Assembly: GCF_030813715.1 (NCBI RefSeq)
Contig: NZ_JAUSUZ010000001.1
Span: 6,820,001-6,884,000 of the forward strand
Source of the DNA: Catenuloplanes indicus
GTDB lineage: Bacteria; Actinomycetota; Actinomycetes; Mycobacteriales; Micromonosporaceae
DNA length: 64,000 nt
Direction of reading: 5' to 3'
The notes beneath the pieces are model-generated. The model had not been told where the DNA came from and did not search any database. It saw only the letters and a list, made by a program, of their open reading frames with translations. Shown here one piece after another: positions 25,543-35,235 of the stretch. Numbering within the stretch: position 1 is the stretch's first letter; every line of letters starts with the position of its first letter. The position numbers and the translations under genes are program-made.

Positions 25543-26194
25543 TTACGCCGTTTCCCACTTCAGGGTCAGCCGTAGCCCGATCGTGCCGTACCGTTCGATG
25601 TGGATGTTCGTGAATTCGCTCCGCCGCGCCAGCCCGGTCAGCTGCTCCGGCGTGTGCGCCCGGCGGCGCAGCCAGCCCAGCGTCACCCGGGTGTACAGCG
25701 CCTTGCCGCCGGTCAGCCGCATCGGGCCGACCTGCGCCGCGATCCGCGCGCGGGTGGCCCGCGGGTCCAGGTCCTCGATCATCGCCACGCCACCGGGCCG
25801 CAGCACGCGGTGCATCTCGTTCAGCGCGCCGACCGGACGGAAGACGTTCGTGAACGCGGCCTGACAGATGATCAGGTCGAAGGACGCGTCCGCGAACGGC
25901 ATCGTGGCCGCGTCACCCTGCCGGGAGTCGACGGTCACGCAGTGCGCCGCCGCCCGCTCGCCGACCATCGCGGCGAACGTGTGACTGGTGTCCAGCGTGG
26001 CGACGCACGCCCGGCCGGCCAGCTCGACCGCGAGATGACCCGGGCCGGTCGCCACCTCGAGAATGTCGGCCGCGTGCGCGGTCAGCCGCGCCGCGTCCGC
26101 CCGCCACTCGGCCAGCTGGCTCCCGGTGCCCGGACCTGGGCGTAGGGGTGCGCCATCGCGCCCTCCATCTCCGGGCTCAGCCTGCTCTGGTCAT
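25543..26194 (-). pseudogene. Class I SAM-dependent methyltransferase broken by two frameshifts
   Basis: The recognisable frame (GTG 26055 to 25543, 170 codons) holds motif I (LEVATGPGHLAVE), motif II region, and FDLIICQAAF and VLRPGGVAMIEDLD. The expected N-terminal part lies upstream in other frames: an ATG at 26194 with GGAG 6 nt upstream reads five codons then TGA; a second frame gives MEGAMAHPYAQ; the third gives GTGSQLAEWRADAARL. Joining them needs one base added near 26178 and one near 26140, and restores the usual order for this family. So it is a recent pseudogene or carries two sequencing errors. A shorter product from 26055 would still contain the SAM site. Confidence 0.65.
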
Positions 26195-27134
26195 GTGTTT
26201 CTCCTGTTCACGGCTTGGATTCGCGATCAGGAGGCCCGTCAAGGCAGGGAGTGCACGCGCGGTAGTGCGTGTACTACGCTCGGCGGTCGGGATCTCCACG
26301 ACGGCACCGGGCGAGGTGACTTCCTTGGCGCGGCCCAGAGGATCGGGGGACGGCGGAGGTGCCCCGCCGGCCCACGGCGACGGCGACGGCACGACACCGC
26401 GTCACCGCTCCAGCGGAACATCCGTGAGCAGCGTGGCCGACGGCCAACGGATCGCGGCAGAGGAGGCGGATGCCGGCCGGGCGCCCGGATCGCGGACGGG
26501 AACCGGCTGGCCCGCCGGATACGGTGGCACCGCAGGCCGGAGTTCCGACGGCACCGGCACCGGGTGGCCGGAACGTGACGGGCGCGACGAGCCGGCGTCC
26601 GGCGCCGACAGCGACCCCATCGGTGATCAGGACTCGCCCGTGGACCGAGACAATCTCCTCACTCAGCCGACCGGTGAGGAGGGCGGCGAGCCGTCGGGCA
26701 GGCCGACCCGGATCAACCCGAGGGACGACTACCCGACCCGCCGATCCCTGGAGATGGAGAATTCAGCGGCTGCTCGGCTCGCCGCGGAAGGCTATCGGGT
26801 CGAACAGAACCCGTCGCCTCAGGATGTCGCGCAAGCCCGGCAGAACGCCGGTGATGCGGGGTTGCCGCAGAAGAGACCGGACTATCTGATCGAGGGCCGG
26901 GTGTTCGACGCATACTCGCCGACCGCTGCGGACAAGACGGTGTACTACCTCGCCGACGAGGTGCAGGCCAAGATTGTGAAGGGCCAGACGCAGCGGGTGG
27001 TGGTCAACCTAGAGGATTGGCGTGGAGACGTGGACGCGTTGCGGAGGCACTTTCACGATTCGCCGGTGCCGAACCTCAAGGAACTGAAGATCATCACGCC
27101 GGAGGGCGACATCATCCAGGTAGTTCCCGAGTAA
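26148..27134 (+). CDS. Orphan polymorphic-toxin C-terminus with CdiA-type tRNase domain
   Basis: The last 130 residues of this 328-codon frame match the CdiA C-terminal tRNA-nuclease family: ENSAAARLAAEGYRVEQNP (204-222), KRPDYLIEGRVFDAYSP (242-258) and AKIVKGQTQRVVVNLED. Before it lies a Gly/Asp/Arg-rich linker with GTGWP repeated, typical of polymorphic-toxin stalks. No signal peptide, WXG100, RHS or secretion domain is present. The true start is unclear: the first 55 codons overlap the methyltransferase 5' end, and GTG 26316 is an alternative. The partner immunity gene follows after 27 bp. It is probably a displaced toxin tail or a short toxin exported by unknown means. Confidence 0.65.
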   Translation: MRHRALHLRAQPALVMCFSCSRLGFAIRRPVKAGSARAVVRVLRSAVGISTTAPGEVTSLARPRGSGDGGGAPPAHGDGDGTTPRHRSSGTSVSSVADGQRIAAEEADAGRAPGSRTGTGWPAGYGGTAGRSSDGTGTGWPERDGRDEPASGADSDPIGDQDSPVDRDNLLTQPTGEEGGEPSGRPTRINPRDDYPTRRSLEMENSAAARLAAEGYRVEQNPSPQDVAQARQNAGDAGLPQKRPDYLIEGRVFDAYSPTAADKTVYYLADEVQAKIVKGQTQRVVVNLEDWRGDVDALRRHFHDSPVPNLKELKIITPEGDIIQVVPE

Positions 27135-27161
27135 TCAGTCCTGACGAGGAGAGCGCGAGAC

Positions 27162-27620
27162 ATGGGAATCGAGTATCGGCTGACCTTGGCCGGAGCCGTC
27201 CCCGCCGATGAGGTGGCGATGCGGGCGATGCCGGAGGTGGCGGACCGGCCGGTCGGCAGTCCGGCGTTGCTGTCGGCGGATCTGTACGACAGCCACGGCT
27301 TCTTCTTCACCATCGTGCCGAGGAAACGCGGTTCGGTGGCCGCGGAGGCCGACGACGGCATGTGGACGTGGGATCTCTCGGAGAACGTCATGGTCAGCTT
27401 CGACATGGACAAGTTCGACGAGGCTGAGCAGGGCGAGCGTGCGCTCGCCGCCATGCTGGTGGTGGTGGGCCGGGTGCTGGGCAGCGGTGATGAGGATGCC
27501 GCGTTGACGCTGAACGGCGATGTGCTGCTGCTGACCCGGCTCGGCGGCGTCACGGCGAAGCACAGCCGTGCCGCGTGGTGGGAGCACCACGCCGCCATCG
27601 GGGACATCATTCAGGGCTGA
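27162..27620 (+). CDS. SitI3-family immunity protein
   Basis: A 152-aa cytoplasmic protein resembling the SitI3 family of toxin-immunity proteins (first named in Myxococcus): [10 protein letters not shown] start, FFFTIVPRK and [15 protein letters not shown], then the LNGDVLLL strand. It should bind and neutralise the nuclease encoded immediately upstream. It has a strong GAGGAGAG ribosome site and lies 27 bp after the toxin stop, the usual toxin-immunity arrangement. Assignment of the pair rests on gene order and family; the toxin and immunity may each belong to wider, exchangeable sets. Confidence 0.75.
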   Translation: MGIEYRLTLAGAVPADEVAMRAMPEVADRPVGSPALLSADLYDSHGFFFTIVPRKRGSVAAEADDGMWTWDLSENVMVSFDMDKFDEAEQGERALAAMLVVVGRVLGSGDEDAALTLNGDVLLLTRLGGVTAKHSRAAWWEHHAAIGDIIQG

Positions 27621-27628
27621 GTGGCCCG

Positions 27629-29752
27629 CTACTCGAAGCGCTCGCCCCGCTCCGCCTTGCGCAGGAGCAGCGGTGGGGGTGTGAAGCGGGGACCGTAGCG
27701 GTCGGCGAGCTGGTTCGCGCGGGTGATGAAGCCGGGGAGGCCGCCGGGGTACTGGTTGATGTACTGGAGCACGCCGCCGGTCCAGCCGGGGTAGCCGATG
27801 CCGAGGATGGAGCCGATGTTGGCGTCGGCGACCGAGGTGAGGACGCCCTCGTCGAGGCATTTGACGGACTCGACGGCCTCGATGAAGAGCAGGCGTTCCT
27901 TGAGGTCCTCGAACGGGATCGCGGACTCGCGCTTCGCGAACGCGGCCAGGCCGGGCCAGAGGCGGGTGCGCCTGCCGTCCTCGTAGTCGTAGAAGCCGGC
28001 ACCGCCGGAGCGGCCGGGGCGGCCGGCGTCGACGAGGTGGTCGATGACGGCGTCGGCGGGGTGCGGGACCCAGGCGTCGCCGGCGGCCGCGGCGGTCTCC
28101 TTGCGGATCTTCTGGGGAAGCGTGAGCGTCAGCTCGTCCATCAGCTGGAGCACCGGTGCGGGGTAGCCGGCCTGGCTGCTGGCCTGTTCGATGGACGGCG
28201 CGGGCACGCCCTCGGCGAGCATGGCGACGCCCTCGTTGGTGAACGTGCCGATCACCCGGCTGGTGAAGAAGCCGCGGCTGTCGTTGACCACGATCGGCGT
28301 CTTGCGGAGGCGGCGGACGACCGCGAGCGCGCGGCGCAGCGTCTCGTCGCTGGTGTGCGCGCCGCGGATCACCTCGACCAGCGGCATCCTGTCGACCGGG
28401 GAGAAGAAGTGCAGCCCGGCGAAGTCCGCCTGGCGGCGGACGCCCTCGGCCAGCATCGTGATCGGCAGTGTCGACGTGTTCGAGCAGAGCAGTGCGTCCG
28501 GCGCGACCAGCTCCTCGATCTCGGCGAAGACCTTGTGCTTGAGCGCCGGGTCCTCGTAGACCGCCTCGATCACCACGTGGACGCCGGTCAGCGCGGCCGG
28601 GTCGTCGGCGGGGGAGATGCGGGAGAGCAGCTCGGTGCCGGCCGCCTCGGTGAGCCGGCCGCGCTGCACGGCCTCGGCGACCAGGCGTTGCGAGTAGCCG
28701 AGGCCGCGGGTGGCGGCCGCCATGGACACGTCCTTGAGCACCACGTCGAGCCCGGCCTTGGCGCAGACGTACGCGATCGCGGCGCCCATCATGCCGGCGC
28801 CGAGCACGCCGACCCGCTGGAACGGCGGGACGTCGCCGATGTCGCGCGCGTTCGCCGCGTTCAGGTCGAAGAAGAACGCGCCGATCATGTTCTTCGCGAT
28901 CTGGCCGGTGACCAGCTCCACGAAGTACCGGTTCTCGATCGTGAACGCGGTGTCGAGGTCGACCTGCGCGCCCTCGACCGCGGCCGCGAGGATGTTGCGA
29001 GGTGCCGGGTACGGCGCGTTCTTCAGCTCCTTGCGCAGGGTGGCCGGGAACGCGGGCAGCATCGCGGCCAGCGCGGGCGTGGACGGCGTACCCCCTGGAA
29101 TCTTGTAGCCCTTGACGTCCCACGGCTGGGTGGCGCCGGGGTTCGCCCGGATCCACTCCCGGGCGGCCGGCAGCAGGTCGGCGACGGACGGGACGAGCGC
29201 GGAGATCAGGCCGAGATCGCGGGCCGCGGCGGCGCGGTGCCGCTGACCGCGCAGCAGCACCTGGGTGAGCGCGGTGGCCAGGCCCAGCATGCGCACGGTG
29301 CGGACCACGCCACCGGCGCCGGGGAGCAGGCCCAGCGTCACCTCGGGGAAACCGACCTCCAGCTTCGGGTCGTCGACCGCGATCCGGTGGTGGCAGGCGA
29401 GCGCCAGCTCCAGCCCGCCGCCCAGCGCGGACCCGTTGAGCGCGGCGACCACCGGCCGGCCGAGCGTCTCCAGCCGGCGGAACTGTGCCTTGACGGTCGC
29501 GGCCCGGGCGAACGACGCGGCGCCCTGGTCCGGCCCGGGCGTGCGGAGCGAATCGAGGTCGCCACCGGCGAAGAACGACTTCTTCGCGGACACGAGGACC
29601 ACGCCGGTGATCGAGTCGCGTTCCGCCTCCAGCCGGGTGACGGTCTCCGCCATGCTCCGCACGTAGGCCTCGGTCATGGTGTTGGCGGCGCGCGTCGGGT
29701 CGTTCAGCGTGAGCACGACGATGCCGTCGTCCTCGCGGTCCCAGCGGATCAT
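27629..29752 (-). CDS. fadB: Fatty-acid oxidation multifunctional enzyme (enoyl-CoA hydratase / 3-hydroxyacyl-CoA dehydrogenase)
   Basis: A 707-aa bifunctional beta-oxidation enzyme. The N-terminal crotonase domain (1-190) has [10 protein letters not shown], the oxyanion-hole loop and catalytic Glu115 (GGGLELAL) and Glu137 (GFPEVTLG). The 3-hydroxyacyl-CoA dehydrogenase half starts with the NAD-binding [13 protein letters not shown] near residue 315 and has [14 protein letters not shown] and [11 protein letters not shown]. It converts 2-enoyl-CoA to 3-ketoacyl-CoA. The ATG at 29752 has GGAGG 8 nt upstream (another ATG two codons earlier is too close). It follows the thiolase gene by 14 nt, forming the usual thiolase-FadB operon. 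Confidence 0.93.
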   Translation of the reverse strand: MIRWDREDDGIVVLTLNDPTRAANTMTEAYVRSMAETVTRLEAERDSITGVVLVSAKKSFFAGGDLDSLRTPGPDQGAASFARAATVKAQFRRLETLGRPVVAALNGSALGGGLELALACHHRIAVDDPKLEVGFPEVTLGLLPGAGGVVRTVRMLGLATALTQVLLRGQRHRAAAARDLGLISALVPSVADLLPAAREWIRANPGATQPWDVKGYKIPGGTPSTPALAAMLPAFPATLRKELKNAPYPAPRNILAAAVEGAQVDLDTAFTIENRYFVELVTGQIAKNMIGAFFFDLNAANARDIGDVPPFQRVGVLGAGMMGAAIAYVCAKAGLDVVLKDVSMAAATRGLGYSQRLVAEAVQRGRLTEAAGTELLSRISPADDPAALTGVHVVIEAVYEDPALKHKVFAEIEELVAPDALLCSNTSTLPITMLAEGVRRQADFAGLHFFSPVDRMPLVEVIRGAHTSDETLRRALAVVRRLRKTPIVVNDSRGFFTSRVIGTFTNEGVAMLAEGVPAPSIEQASSQAGYPAPVLQLMDELTLTLPQKIRKETAAAAGDAWVPHPADAVIDHLVDAGRPGRSGGAGFYDYEDGRRTRLWPGLAAFAKRESAIPFEDLKERLLFIEAVESVKCLDEGVLTSVADANIGSILGIGYPGWTGGVLQYINQYPGGLPGFITRANQLADRYGPRFTPPPLLLRKAERGERFE

Positions 29753-29766
29753 TCGCATAACCTCCG

Positions 29767-30978
29767 TCAGAGCCGTTCGACGACCGTGGCGATGCCCATG
29801 CCGCCGCCGATGCAGAGTGTGGCCAGGCCGTATCGACCGCCGCGCCGGTCCAGCTCGTCGACGAGCGTGCCGAGGATCATCGCGCCGGTCGCGCCGAGCG
29901 GGTGGCCCATGGCGATCGCCCCGCCGTTGACGTTGACGATCTCCGGGTCGAACTTCATGTCGTCGATGTAGTGCAGGACCACGGCCGCGAACGCCTCGTT
30001 GATCTCGACCAGGTCGACGTCGTCGACGGTCAGGCCGGCCCGGTCGAGCGCCTTGCGGGACGCCGGCGCGGGGCCGGTCAGCATGATGGTCGGGTCGGCG
30101 CCGCTGAGCGCGGCGGAGACGATGCGCGCCCGCGGGGTCATGCCGGCCGCTTCGCCCGCGGCCTGCGACCCGACCAGCACCAGCGCGGCACCGTCCACGA
30201 TGCCGGACGAGTTGCCCGCGTGGTGCACGTGCGCGATGCGCTCGACCCAGTGGTATTTCTGCAGCGCCACCGCGTCGAACCCGGCCTGCTCGCCGATCTG
30301 CGCGAACGAGGGCTTGAGCGCGCCCAGACCGGCCAGTGTGGAATCGGCGCGGATGTGCTCGTCGTGGTCGAGGATCAGCAGGCCGTTGCGGTCGTGCACC
30401 GGCACCACGCTGCGGCTGAACCGGCCCTCCGCCCAGGCCCGGGCCGCCCGCTCCTGCGAGCGCAGCGCGAACCGGTCGACGTCCTCCCGGGAGTAGCCGC
30501 CGATGGTGGCGATCAGGTCGGCGCTGATGCCCTGCGGGACGAAGTCGGTCAGCATGCTGGTCTCCGGGTCGAGCGCCCACGCCCCACCGTCCGAGCCCAT
30601 CGGCACCCGGGACATCGACTCGACGCCACCGGCCAGCACCAGATGCTCCCAGCCGGACCGGACCTTCTGCGCCGCGATGTTCACCGCCTCGAGCCCGGAG
30701 CCGCAGAACCGGTTGACCTGCACGCCGGCCACCTCCGGCGGCAGCCCGGCCGCGAGCGCCGCGGTCTTGGCCAGGTCGGAGCCCTGGTCGCCGAGCGGGG
30801 AGACGATGCCGAGCACCACGTCGTCGATGCGTGCCGGGTCGACGCCGGGGAAACGGTGGCGCAGCTCCGCGATCAGGCCGACGACGAGCGAGATCGGCTT
30901 CACCCCGTGCAGTGCGCCGTCCTGCTTGCCCCGGCCGCGCGGCGTGCGCACCGCGTCGTAGATGAACGCCTCGCTCAT
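29767..30978 (-). CDS. fadA: Acetyl-CoA C-acyltransferase (beta-oxidation thiolase)
   Basis: A 403-aa thiolase that cleaves 3-ketoacyl-CoA with CoA. Active-site motifs: nucleophile Cys92 in [19 protein letters not shown], the catalytic His in [14 protein letters not shown], and the second Cys in CIGGGMG near the C-terminus. It is the first gene of the operon with the FadB-like enzyme, which follows 14 nt downstream. The ATG at 30978 follows GGGGAGG; an in-frame GTG one codon earlier is too close to it. Its upstream region contains a GTTAACTT motif shared with the acyl-CoA ligase promoter. Confidence 0.95.
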   Translation of the reverse strand: MSEAFIYDAVRTPRGRGKQDGALHGVKPISLVVGLIAELRHRFPGVDPARIDDVVLGIVSPLGDQGSDLAKTAALAAGLPPEVAGVQVNRFCGSGLEAVNIAAQKVRSGWEHLVLAGGVESMSRVPMGSDGGAWALDPETSMLTDFVPQGISADLIATIGGYSREDVDRFALRSQERAARAWAEGRFSRSVVPVHDRNGLLILDHDEHIRADSTLAGLGALKPSFAQIGEQAGFDAVALQKYHWVERIAHVHHAGNSSGIVDGAALVLVGSQAAGEAAGMTPRARIVSAALSGADPTIMLTGPAPASRKALDRAGLTVDDVDLVEINEAFAAVVLHYIDDMKFDPEIVNVNGGAIAMGHPLGATGAMILGTLVDELDRRGGRYGLATLCIGGGMGIATVVERL

Positions 30979-31000
30979 CACGCCTCCCCATCTGCGAACC

Positions 31001-31017
31001 GGCGTTAACTTTCCGCC
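31001..31017. promoter_or_regulatory. Putative TetR operator upstream of the thiolase operon
   Basis: GGCGTTAACTTTCCGCC. Its reverse complement shares AAGTTAAC followed by a GC block with the site at 32356-32369. It lies in the divergent thiolase/TetR promoter region. Confidence 0.4.
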
Positions 31018-31081
31018 TCGTTTCGGCTAGCTGTCAAGGATCTCACGGTTTCCTCGATGCGAACGCGCTCTCACCGGCGGT

Positions 31082-32290
31082 ATGCTTCCGCCGGTGCGTA
31101 GCGCAGAGACGATCGAGCCGCCGAGGCGCCGGCCGAAGGACCGCAAGGACCAGATCGCCATGGTCGCGGCCGAGCTGTTCTGCGCGCGTGGCTACCACGG
31201 TGTCGGCATCGACGAGATCGCGGCCACGGTCGGCATCAGTGGCCCCGCGGTCTACCGGCACTTCCGCGGGAAGTACGCGATCCTGGTCTACGCCACGCGC
31301 CGGCTGATCGAACGCGTGCTGGTGGAGGTGGACGCGGACGACGCCGACCCGGCCGCCCGGCTGGACGCACTGCTCGCGGCGCTGGCCCGGATCGCGGTCG
31401 AGGGCCGCAAGGTCGGCGGCCTCTACCAGTGGGAGTGGCGCTACCTGGAGCCGGCGCACGTCGCGGAGTTCACGGCGCAGCTGGCGGTCCTGTCCCACCG
31501 TTTCGCCGTACCGTTGCGGGCGGTTCGAAATGATCTTGATGATCGTGGCGCGTCCGCGCTGGTCCGGGCGATGCTCAGCGTGTTCGGCAGCCTCGCCACG
31601 CACCGCGCCGCGATCGCGCGCGGCCGCGCCGAGCAGACGCTGCACCGCGTCGGCCTGGCCGTGCTGCACGGGGAGCCACCGGTGCCCCGCACGCCGGGTG
31701 ACGATCCCGAGCCAGATCAAGATCCCGCGGGGGTACGGCCCGGAGCGCGCCGCGAGCTGATCCTGACCGAGGCGGTCATGCTGTTCCATCGGTACGGCTA
31801 CCACGCGGTCGGGGTGGACGACATCGCGCACCGGGTGGGCATCAACGCGTCCAGCGTCTACCGGGTCTTTCCCGGCAAGGCGGACATCCTGGCCGCCGCG
31901 TTCTACCGGGCGTCCGAGCGGGTGGCCGAGGCGACCGCGGTCGCGCTGGACGGCGCCGTGGACGCGCCGGACGCGCTGCGCCGGATGGCGGAGTCCTACG
32001 TGGAGCTGACGTTCGAGCGCAGCGACCTGGTCTCGGTCTACCTCGCGGAGAACAGCAACCTGCCCGGCGGCGACCGGCACGAGCTGCGCAAGGTGCAGCG
32101 GCTGCACGTGGAGGAGTGGGTGCTGCTGCTGACCGAGGTGCGACCGGAGCTGCCGGCGCCCGAGGCGCGGGTGCTGGTGCACGCGGCGCTGAATCTGGTG
32201 ACCGATCTGAGCAGATGGGTCCGGTTCGACCGGCGGACCGGCATGGACGCGCACCTGGTCCGGCTCGCGATGCTGATCATGACCGCGTGA
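31082..32290 (+). CDS. TetR-family regulator with two tandem DNA-binding domains
   Basis: A 402-aa protein made of two TetR units. The first HTH (about 22-70) reads MVAAELFCARGYHGVGIDEIAATVGISGPAVYRHF; the second (about 225-275) reads EAVMLFHRYGYHAVGVDDIAHRVGINASSVYRVF. Each is followed by a helical ligand domain, so one chain imitates a TetR dimer. It is divergent from the fadA-fadB operon and upstream of an acyl-CoA ligase gene, so control of fatty-acid degradation by an acyl-CoA signal is a reasonable inference. Candidate operators with AAGTTAAC lie on both sides. A GTG four codons downstream is an alternative start. Confidence 0.88.
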   Translation: MLPPVRSAETIEPPRRRPKDRKDQIAMVAAELFCARGYHGVGIDEIAATVGISGPAVYRHFRGKYAILVYATRRLIERVLVEVDADDADPAARLDALLAALARIAVEGRKVGGLYQWEWRYLEPAHVAEFTAQLAVLSHRFAVPLRAVRNDLDDRGASALVRAMLSVFGSLATHRAAIARGRAEQTLHRVGLAVLHGEPPVPRTPGDDPEPDQDPAGVRPGARRELILTEAVMLFHRYGYHAVGVDDIAHRVGINASSVYRVFPGKADILAAAFYRASERVAEATAVALDGAVDAPDALRRMAESYVELTFERSDLVSVYLAENSNLPGGDRHELRKVQRLHVEEWVLLLTEVRPELPAPEARVLVHAALNLVTDLSRWVRFDRRTGMDAHLVRLAMLIMTA

Positions 32291-32355
32291 AGTTAATCCC
32301 GGTTCGCGCATCCGGGCAGCGGCATCCAGACCGATCGAGCGGAATCGCTTCCCTC

Positions 32356-32369
32356 CGAAGTTAACCGCC
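32356..32369. promoter_or_regulatory. Putative TetR operator upstream of the acyl-CoA ligase
   Basis: CGAAGTTAACCGCC matches the reverse complement of the site before the thiolase gene; a weaker AAGTTAAT occurs at 32290-32297. Located 80-95 bp before the ligase start. Confidence 0.4.
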
Positions 32370-32449
32370 GTTTACAGTCTCGGCATGAACGACGCACCCC
32401 CGTCCGCCACCGCGACGCCGGCCCGCCCGGACCGGCGAAGGGAGCCGTC

Positions 32450-34300
32450 ATGTCCACTGCCTCCACCGATCGCGCCGCCCGCTGCGCCGAGGCCGCGCGC
32501 GGTCTGACCGTTCCGCTGCTGCTGCACCGCAACGCCACCGAGTTCGGTGACCTGCCCGCGCTGACCGCGCTCGGCGCGGACGACGACACGCTCACCTGGT
32601 CGGCGCTGCGCGACCGGGTCACCCACGCCGCCCGCGGTCTCTCCGCGCTCGGCCTCGACAGCGGCGACCGCATGCTGATCAACATGTCGAGCCGGCCCGA
32701 GCACTGGCTCCTCGACCTCGCCGCCGTCCACGTCGGCGCGATCCCGTCCACGGTGTACGCCACGCTCAGCCCCGGCCAGCTGCGCTACCTCGCCGAGCAC
32801 AGCGGCGCCGGGATCGTGGTGCTGGAGGGCGAGGCCGAGCTGGCCCGGTGGGCGCCGATCCTGGCCGGGGTGCCCACGATCCGCCACGTGGTCACGGTCT
32901 CCGGCCAGGGCTCCGGCGACGGGCGCGTGGTGACGCTGGCGGAGCTGGAGTCCACCGGCGCGGCCGCGCACCGGGCCGATCCGGGCGCGTTCGAGAAACG
33001 CTGGCGCGAGGTGCCGCCGGAGGCGCCGGTCACGATGCTCTACACGTCCGGCACCACCGGGGACCCGAAGGGCGTGGTGCTCACTCACCGCAACGTGGCC
33101 CACCAGTGTGTGCTGATCGAGGACACGGTGAAGACGCCGGACCACTCGCGATCGCTGGCATACCTGCCGCTGGCGCACATCGCGGAGCGGGTGCTCGGCA
33201 TCTACTACCCGCTCTACCGGGCCAACCACGTCACCATCTGCCCCGACCAGAGGCAGCTGCTCGCCGCGCTGACCGCGGTCCGGCCGATCTCGTTCTTCGG
33301 CGTGCCGCGCGTGTGGGAGAAGATGGCGGCCGGTGTGCAGGCGCGGATCGCCGCGGCCGACGAGCGGGTCCGGGCCGCGTTCGACGCGGCCAGCACCGCG
33401 GCGCTGGAGAGCTACCGGCTGCGCGCGGCCGGCTCGCCGGTCCCGCCGGAGCTCGCCGCGCGGGTCGCCGCGCTGGACGAGGCCGTGCTGCGCCCGCTGC
33501 GTACCGGGCTCGGCCTGGAGAACCTGGTCTGGCCGGGCAGCGGCGCCGCGCCGATCCCGGTGTCCACGCTGCTCTACCTGGCCGGGCTCGGCATCGACGT
33601 GTTCGAGGTGTGGGGGATGACCGAGACCACCGGCTCCTGCACGATCAACACACCGGAGGCGTTCCGCACCGGCAGCGTCGGCCGGGTGCTGCCCGGCATG
33701 GAGCTGCGCGTCGCCGGTGACGGCGAGATCCTGGTGCGCGGCCCGCTGGTCTGCTCCGGGTACCTCACGGCCGGCGGCGGCGTGGAGCCGATCACGGACG
33801 CGGACGGCTGGCTGGCCACCGGCGACGTCGGCGTGCTCGATGACGACGGATTCCTGACGATCACCGACCGGAAGAAGGAGCTGATCATCAACTCCGGTGG
33901 GAAGAACATCTCACCGGCGCGGATCGAGTCGCTGCTGCGCGCCCACCCGCTGATCGGCCAGGCCGTGGCGATCGGCGACCGGCGGCCGTACGTGACCGCG
34001 CTGATCGTGCTGGACGAGGAGATCGCGCCGATGTGGGCCCGCGGCAAAGGCCTGCCGGACACCTCGATCGCGGCGCTGGCCACCGACCCGCTGCTGCACG
34101 CGGAGATCACCGGAGCGGTCGACGCGGCCAACGCCGAACTGTCCCGGCCGGAGCAGGTCAAGGCGTTCCGGATCATGCCGACGCCGTGGACGCCGGAGAC
34201 CGGCGAACTCACCCCGACGCTCAAGCTACGCCGCCGGATCGTCGCTCAGCAGCACGCGGCGGCGATCGACGCGCTCTACGACACGCCGTCCGCCACCTGA
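32450..34300 (+). CDS. Long-chain fatty-acid-CoA ligase (AMP-forming)
   Basis: A 616-aa adenylating enzyme (FadD15-like) that activates fatty acids to acyl-CoA using ATP. The P-loop-like motif YTSGTTGDPKG is near residue 200, the A5 motif VWGMTETTGS near 390, the A7/A8 region GWLATGDVGVLDDDGF and DRKKELIINSGGKNI near 460-490, and the catalytic Lys region in GELTPTLKLRR at the end. GGGAG precedes the ATG by 6 nt. It supplies substrate for the nearby beta-oxidation genes. Its 3' end overlaps the convergent DUF2236 gene by 25 bp. Confidence 0.93.
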   Translation: MSTASTDRAARCAEAARGLTVPLLLHRNATEFGDLPALTALGADDDTLTWSALRDRVTHAARGLSALGLDSGDRMLINMSSRPEHWLLDLAAVHVGAIPSTVYATLSPGQLRYLAEHSGAGIVVLEGEAELARWAPILAGVPTIRHVVTVSGQGSGDGRVVTLAELESTGAAAHRADPGAFEKRWREVPPEAPVTMLYTSGTTGDPKGVVLTHRNVAHQCVLIEDTVKTPDHSRSLAYLPLAHIAERVLGIYYPLYRANHVTICPDQRQLLAALTAVRPISFFGVPRVWEKMAAGVQARIAAADERVRAAFDAASTAALESYRLRAAGSPVPPELAARVAALDEAVLRPLRTGLGLENLVWPGSGAAPIPVSTLLYLAGLGIDVFEVWGMTETTGSCTINTPEAFRTGSVGRVLPGMELRVAGDGEILVRGPLVCSGYLTAGGGVEPITDADGWLATGDVGVLDDDGFLTITDRKKELIINSGGKNISPARIESLLRAHPLIGQAVAIGDRRPYVTALIVLDEEIAPMWARGKGLPDTSIAALATDPLLHAEITGAVDAANAELSRPEQVKAFRIMPTPWTPETGELTPTLKLRRRIVAQQHAAAIDALYDTPSAT

Positions 34301-35166
34301 CCTCGGCCGGTCGTCGGCTGCTGCCGTTCGCCGCGGCCGGCGAGCGTCGTCGTGATCAGTGCCGCGATCCGGCCGCCCGCGATGCGCAGTGGCGGCGGGA
34401 CGACGGCCATGGTGCCGCACACGACCGTGGCGAAGCGGCGCAGGCGGCGCTCCTGCGCCGCGGACCAGGTGAGGCCGAGACGGTCGCGCAGCACCTCGGG
34501 CAGCGCGCCGACCAGCACCAGGTACGCGAGCCGCCCGGCGGCGGCACCGACCGGGCGCCACACGAAGGAGGGGATCACGGCCAGCGGCTTCTTCAGGTGA
34601 CGGACACTGTCGATCACGTCCCACACCGCGCGGTTGTCCTCCAGGCGGTGCCGGACGCGCTCGTCGTAGTACGCGCGGAAGCTCGCCCAGTCCGCGGGCA
34701 GGTGGTGCTCGCGCAGCCCGAGCAGCAGGCCGACCTGGCGCATGTCCGCGTAGTACGCGGCGATCTGCGCGTCGGTGAGCGGGTGGCCGAAGGTGCGGTG
34801 CGCGTCCACGCCGCCCTGGACGAGCGTGGCGTGCACCCACAGGTACGCCTCCGGGTGGAGCGCGTGGTAGCGACGGCCCTGGTCGTCGACGCCCTTGATG
34901 GTCTCGTGCAGCCGGCGCAGGCGGGCGGCCTCCCGCTCGGCGCCGCGCTGCCCGCCGTAGATGACTGTGGAGAGCGACAGGTAGGTGCGGACCAGACGCT
35001 GCCATGGCTCGTCCCGGTAGTTCGAGTGCTGCAGCACGCCCGCGCCCACCACCGGGTGCGCCACCTGGAGCACCAGCAGCGACGGCCCGAGCAGCATGTT
35101 CCGGGCGTCGCCGAAGTACCGCCAGACCACCGACCCGCGCCGCGGCGCCCGGCCCTCCGCCCGCAT
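34276..35166 (-). CDS. DUF2236 / MpaB-like oxygenase family protein
   Basis: A 296-aa protein with the DUF2236 pattern: GDARNMLLGPSLLVLQVAHP near residues 19-38, the AHPVVGAGVLQHS metal/heme-ligand region, YLWVHATLVQG, and LREHHLPADWASFRAYYDE. The family includes latex-clearing protein and MpaB oxygenases with a heme-like or metal centre, but for this member the substrate is unknown; lipid or terpenoid oxidation would fit the neighbourhood. Start choice is uncertain: ATG 35166 has GGGGA in front, ATG 35196 is possible. It converges on and overlaps the acyl-CoA ligase by 25 bp. Confidence 0.8.
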   Translation of the reverse strand: MRAEGRAPRRGSVVWRYFGDARNMLLGPSLLVLQVAHPVVGAGVLQHSNYRDEPWQRLVRTYLSLSTVIYGGQRGAEREAARLRRLHETIKGVDDQGRRYHALHPEAYLWVHATLVQGGVDAHRTFGHPLTDAQIAAYYADMRQVGLLLGLREHHLPADWASFRAYYDERVRHRLEDNRAVWDVIDSVRHLKKPLAVIPSFVWRPVGAAAGRLAYLVLVGALPEVLRDRLGLTWSAAQERRLRRFATVVCGTMAVVPPPLRIAGGRIAALITTTLAGRGERQQPTTGRGQVADGVS

Positions 35167-35235
35167 ACCCGTCCCCTCTCTCCGCCGTCCCCTCATGCAT
35201 ACCTCGCCCGGCCGGCCGGGACCGGCCGCGCCGGG

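Noticed and set aside
27575-29971. 798-codon plus-strand frame
   Set aside because: Shadow of the FadB-like gene; biased composition and no domains.
32385-32450. Upstream ATG as a leader peptide of the acyl-CoA ligase
   Set aside because: No ribosome site and a Pro/Arg-rich product; the ATG at 32450 has a good GGGAG.
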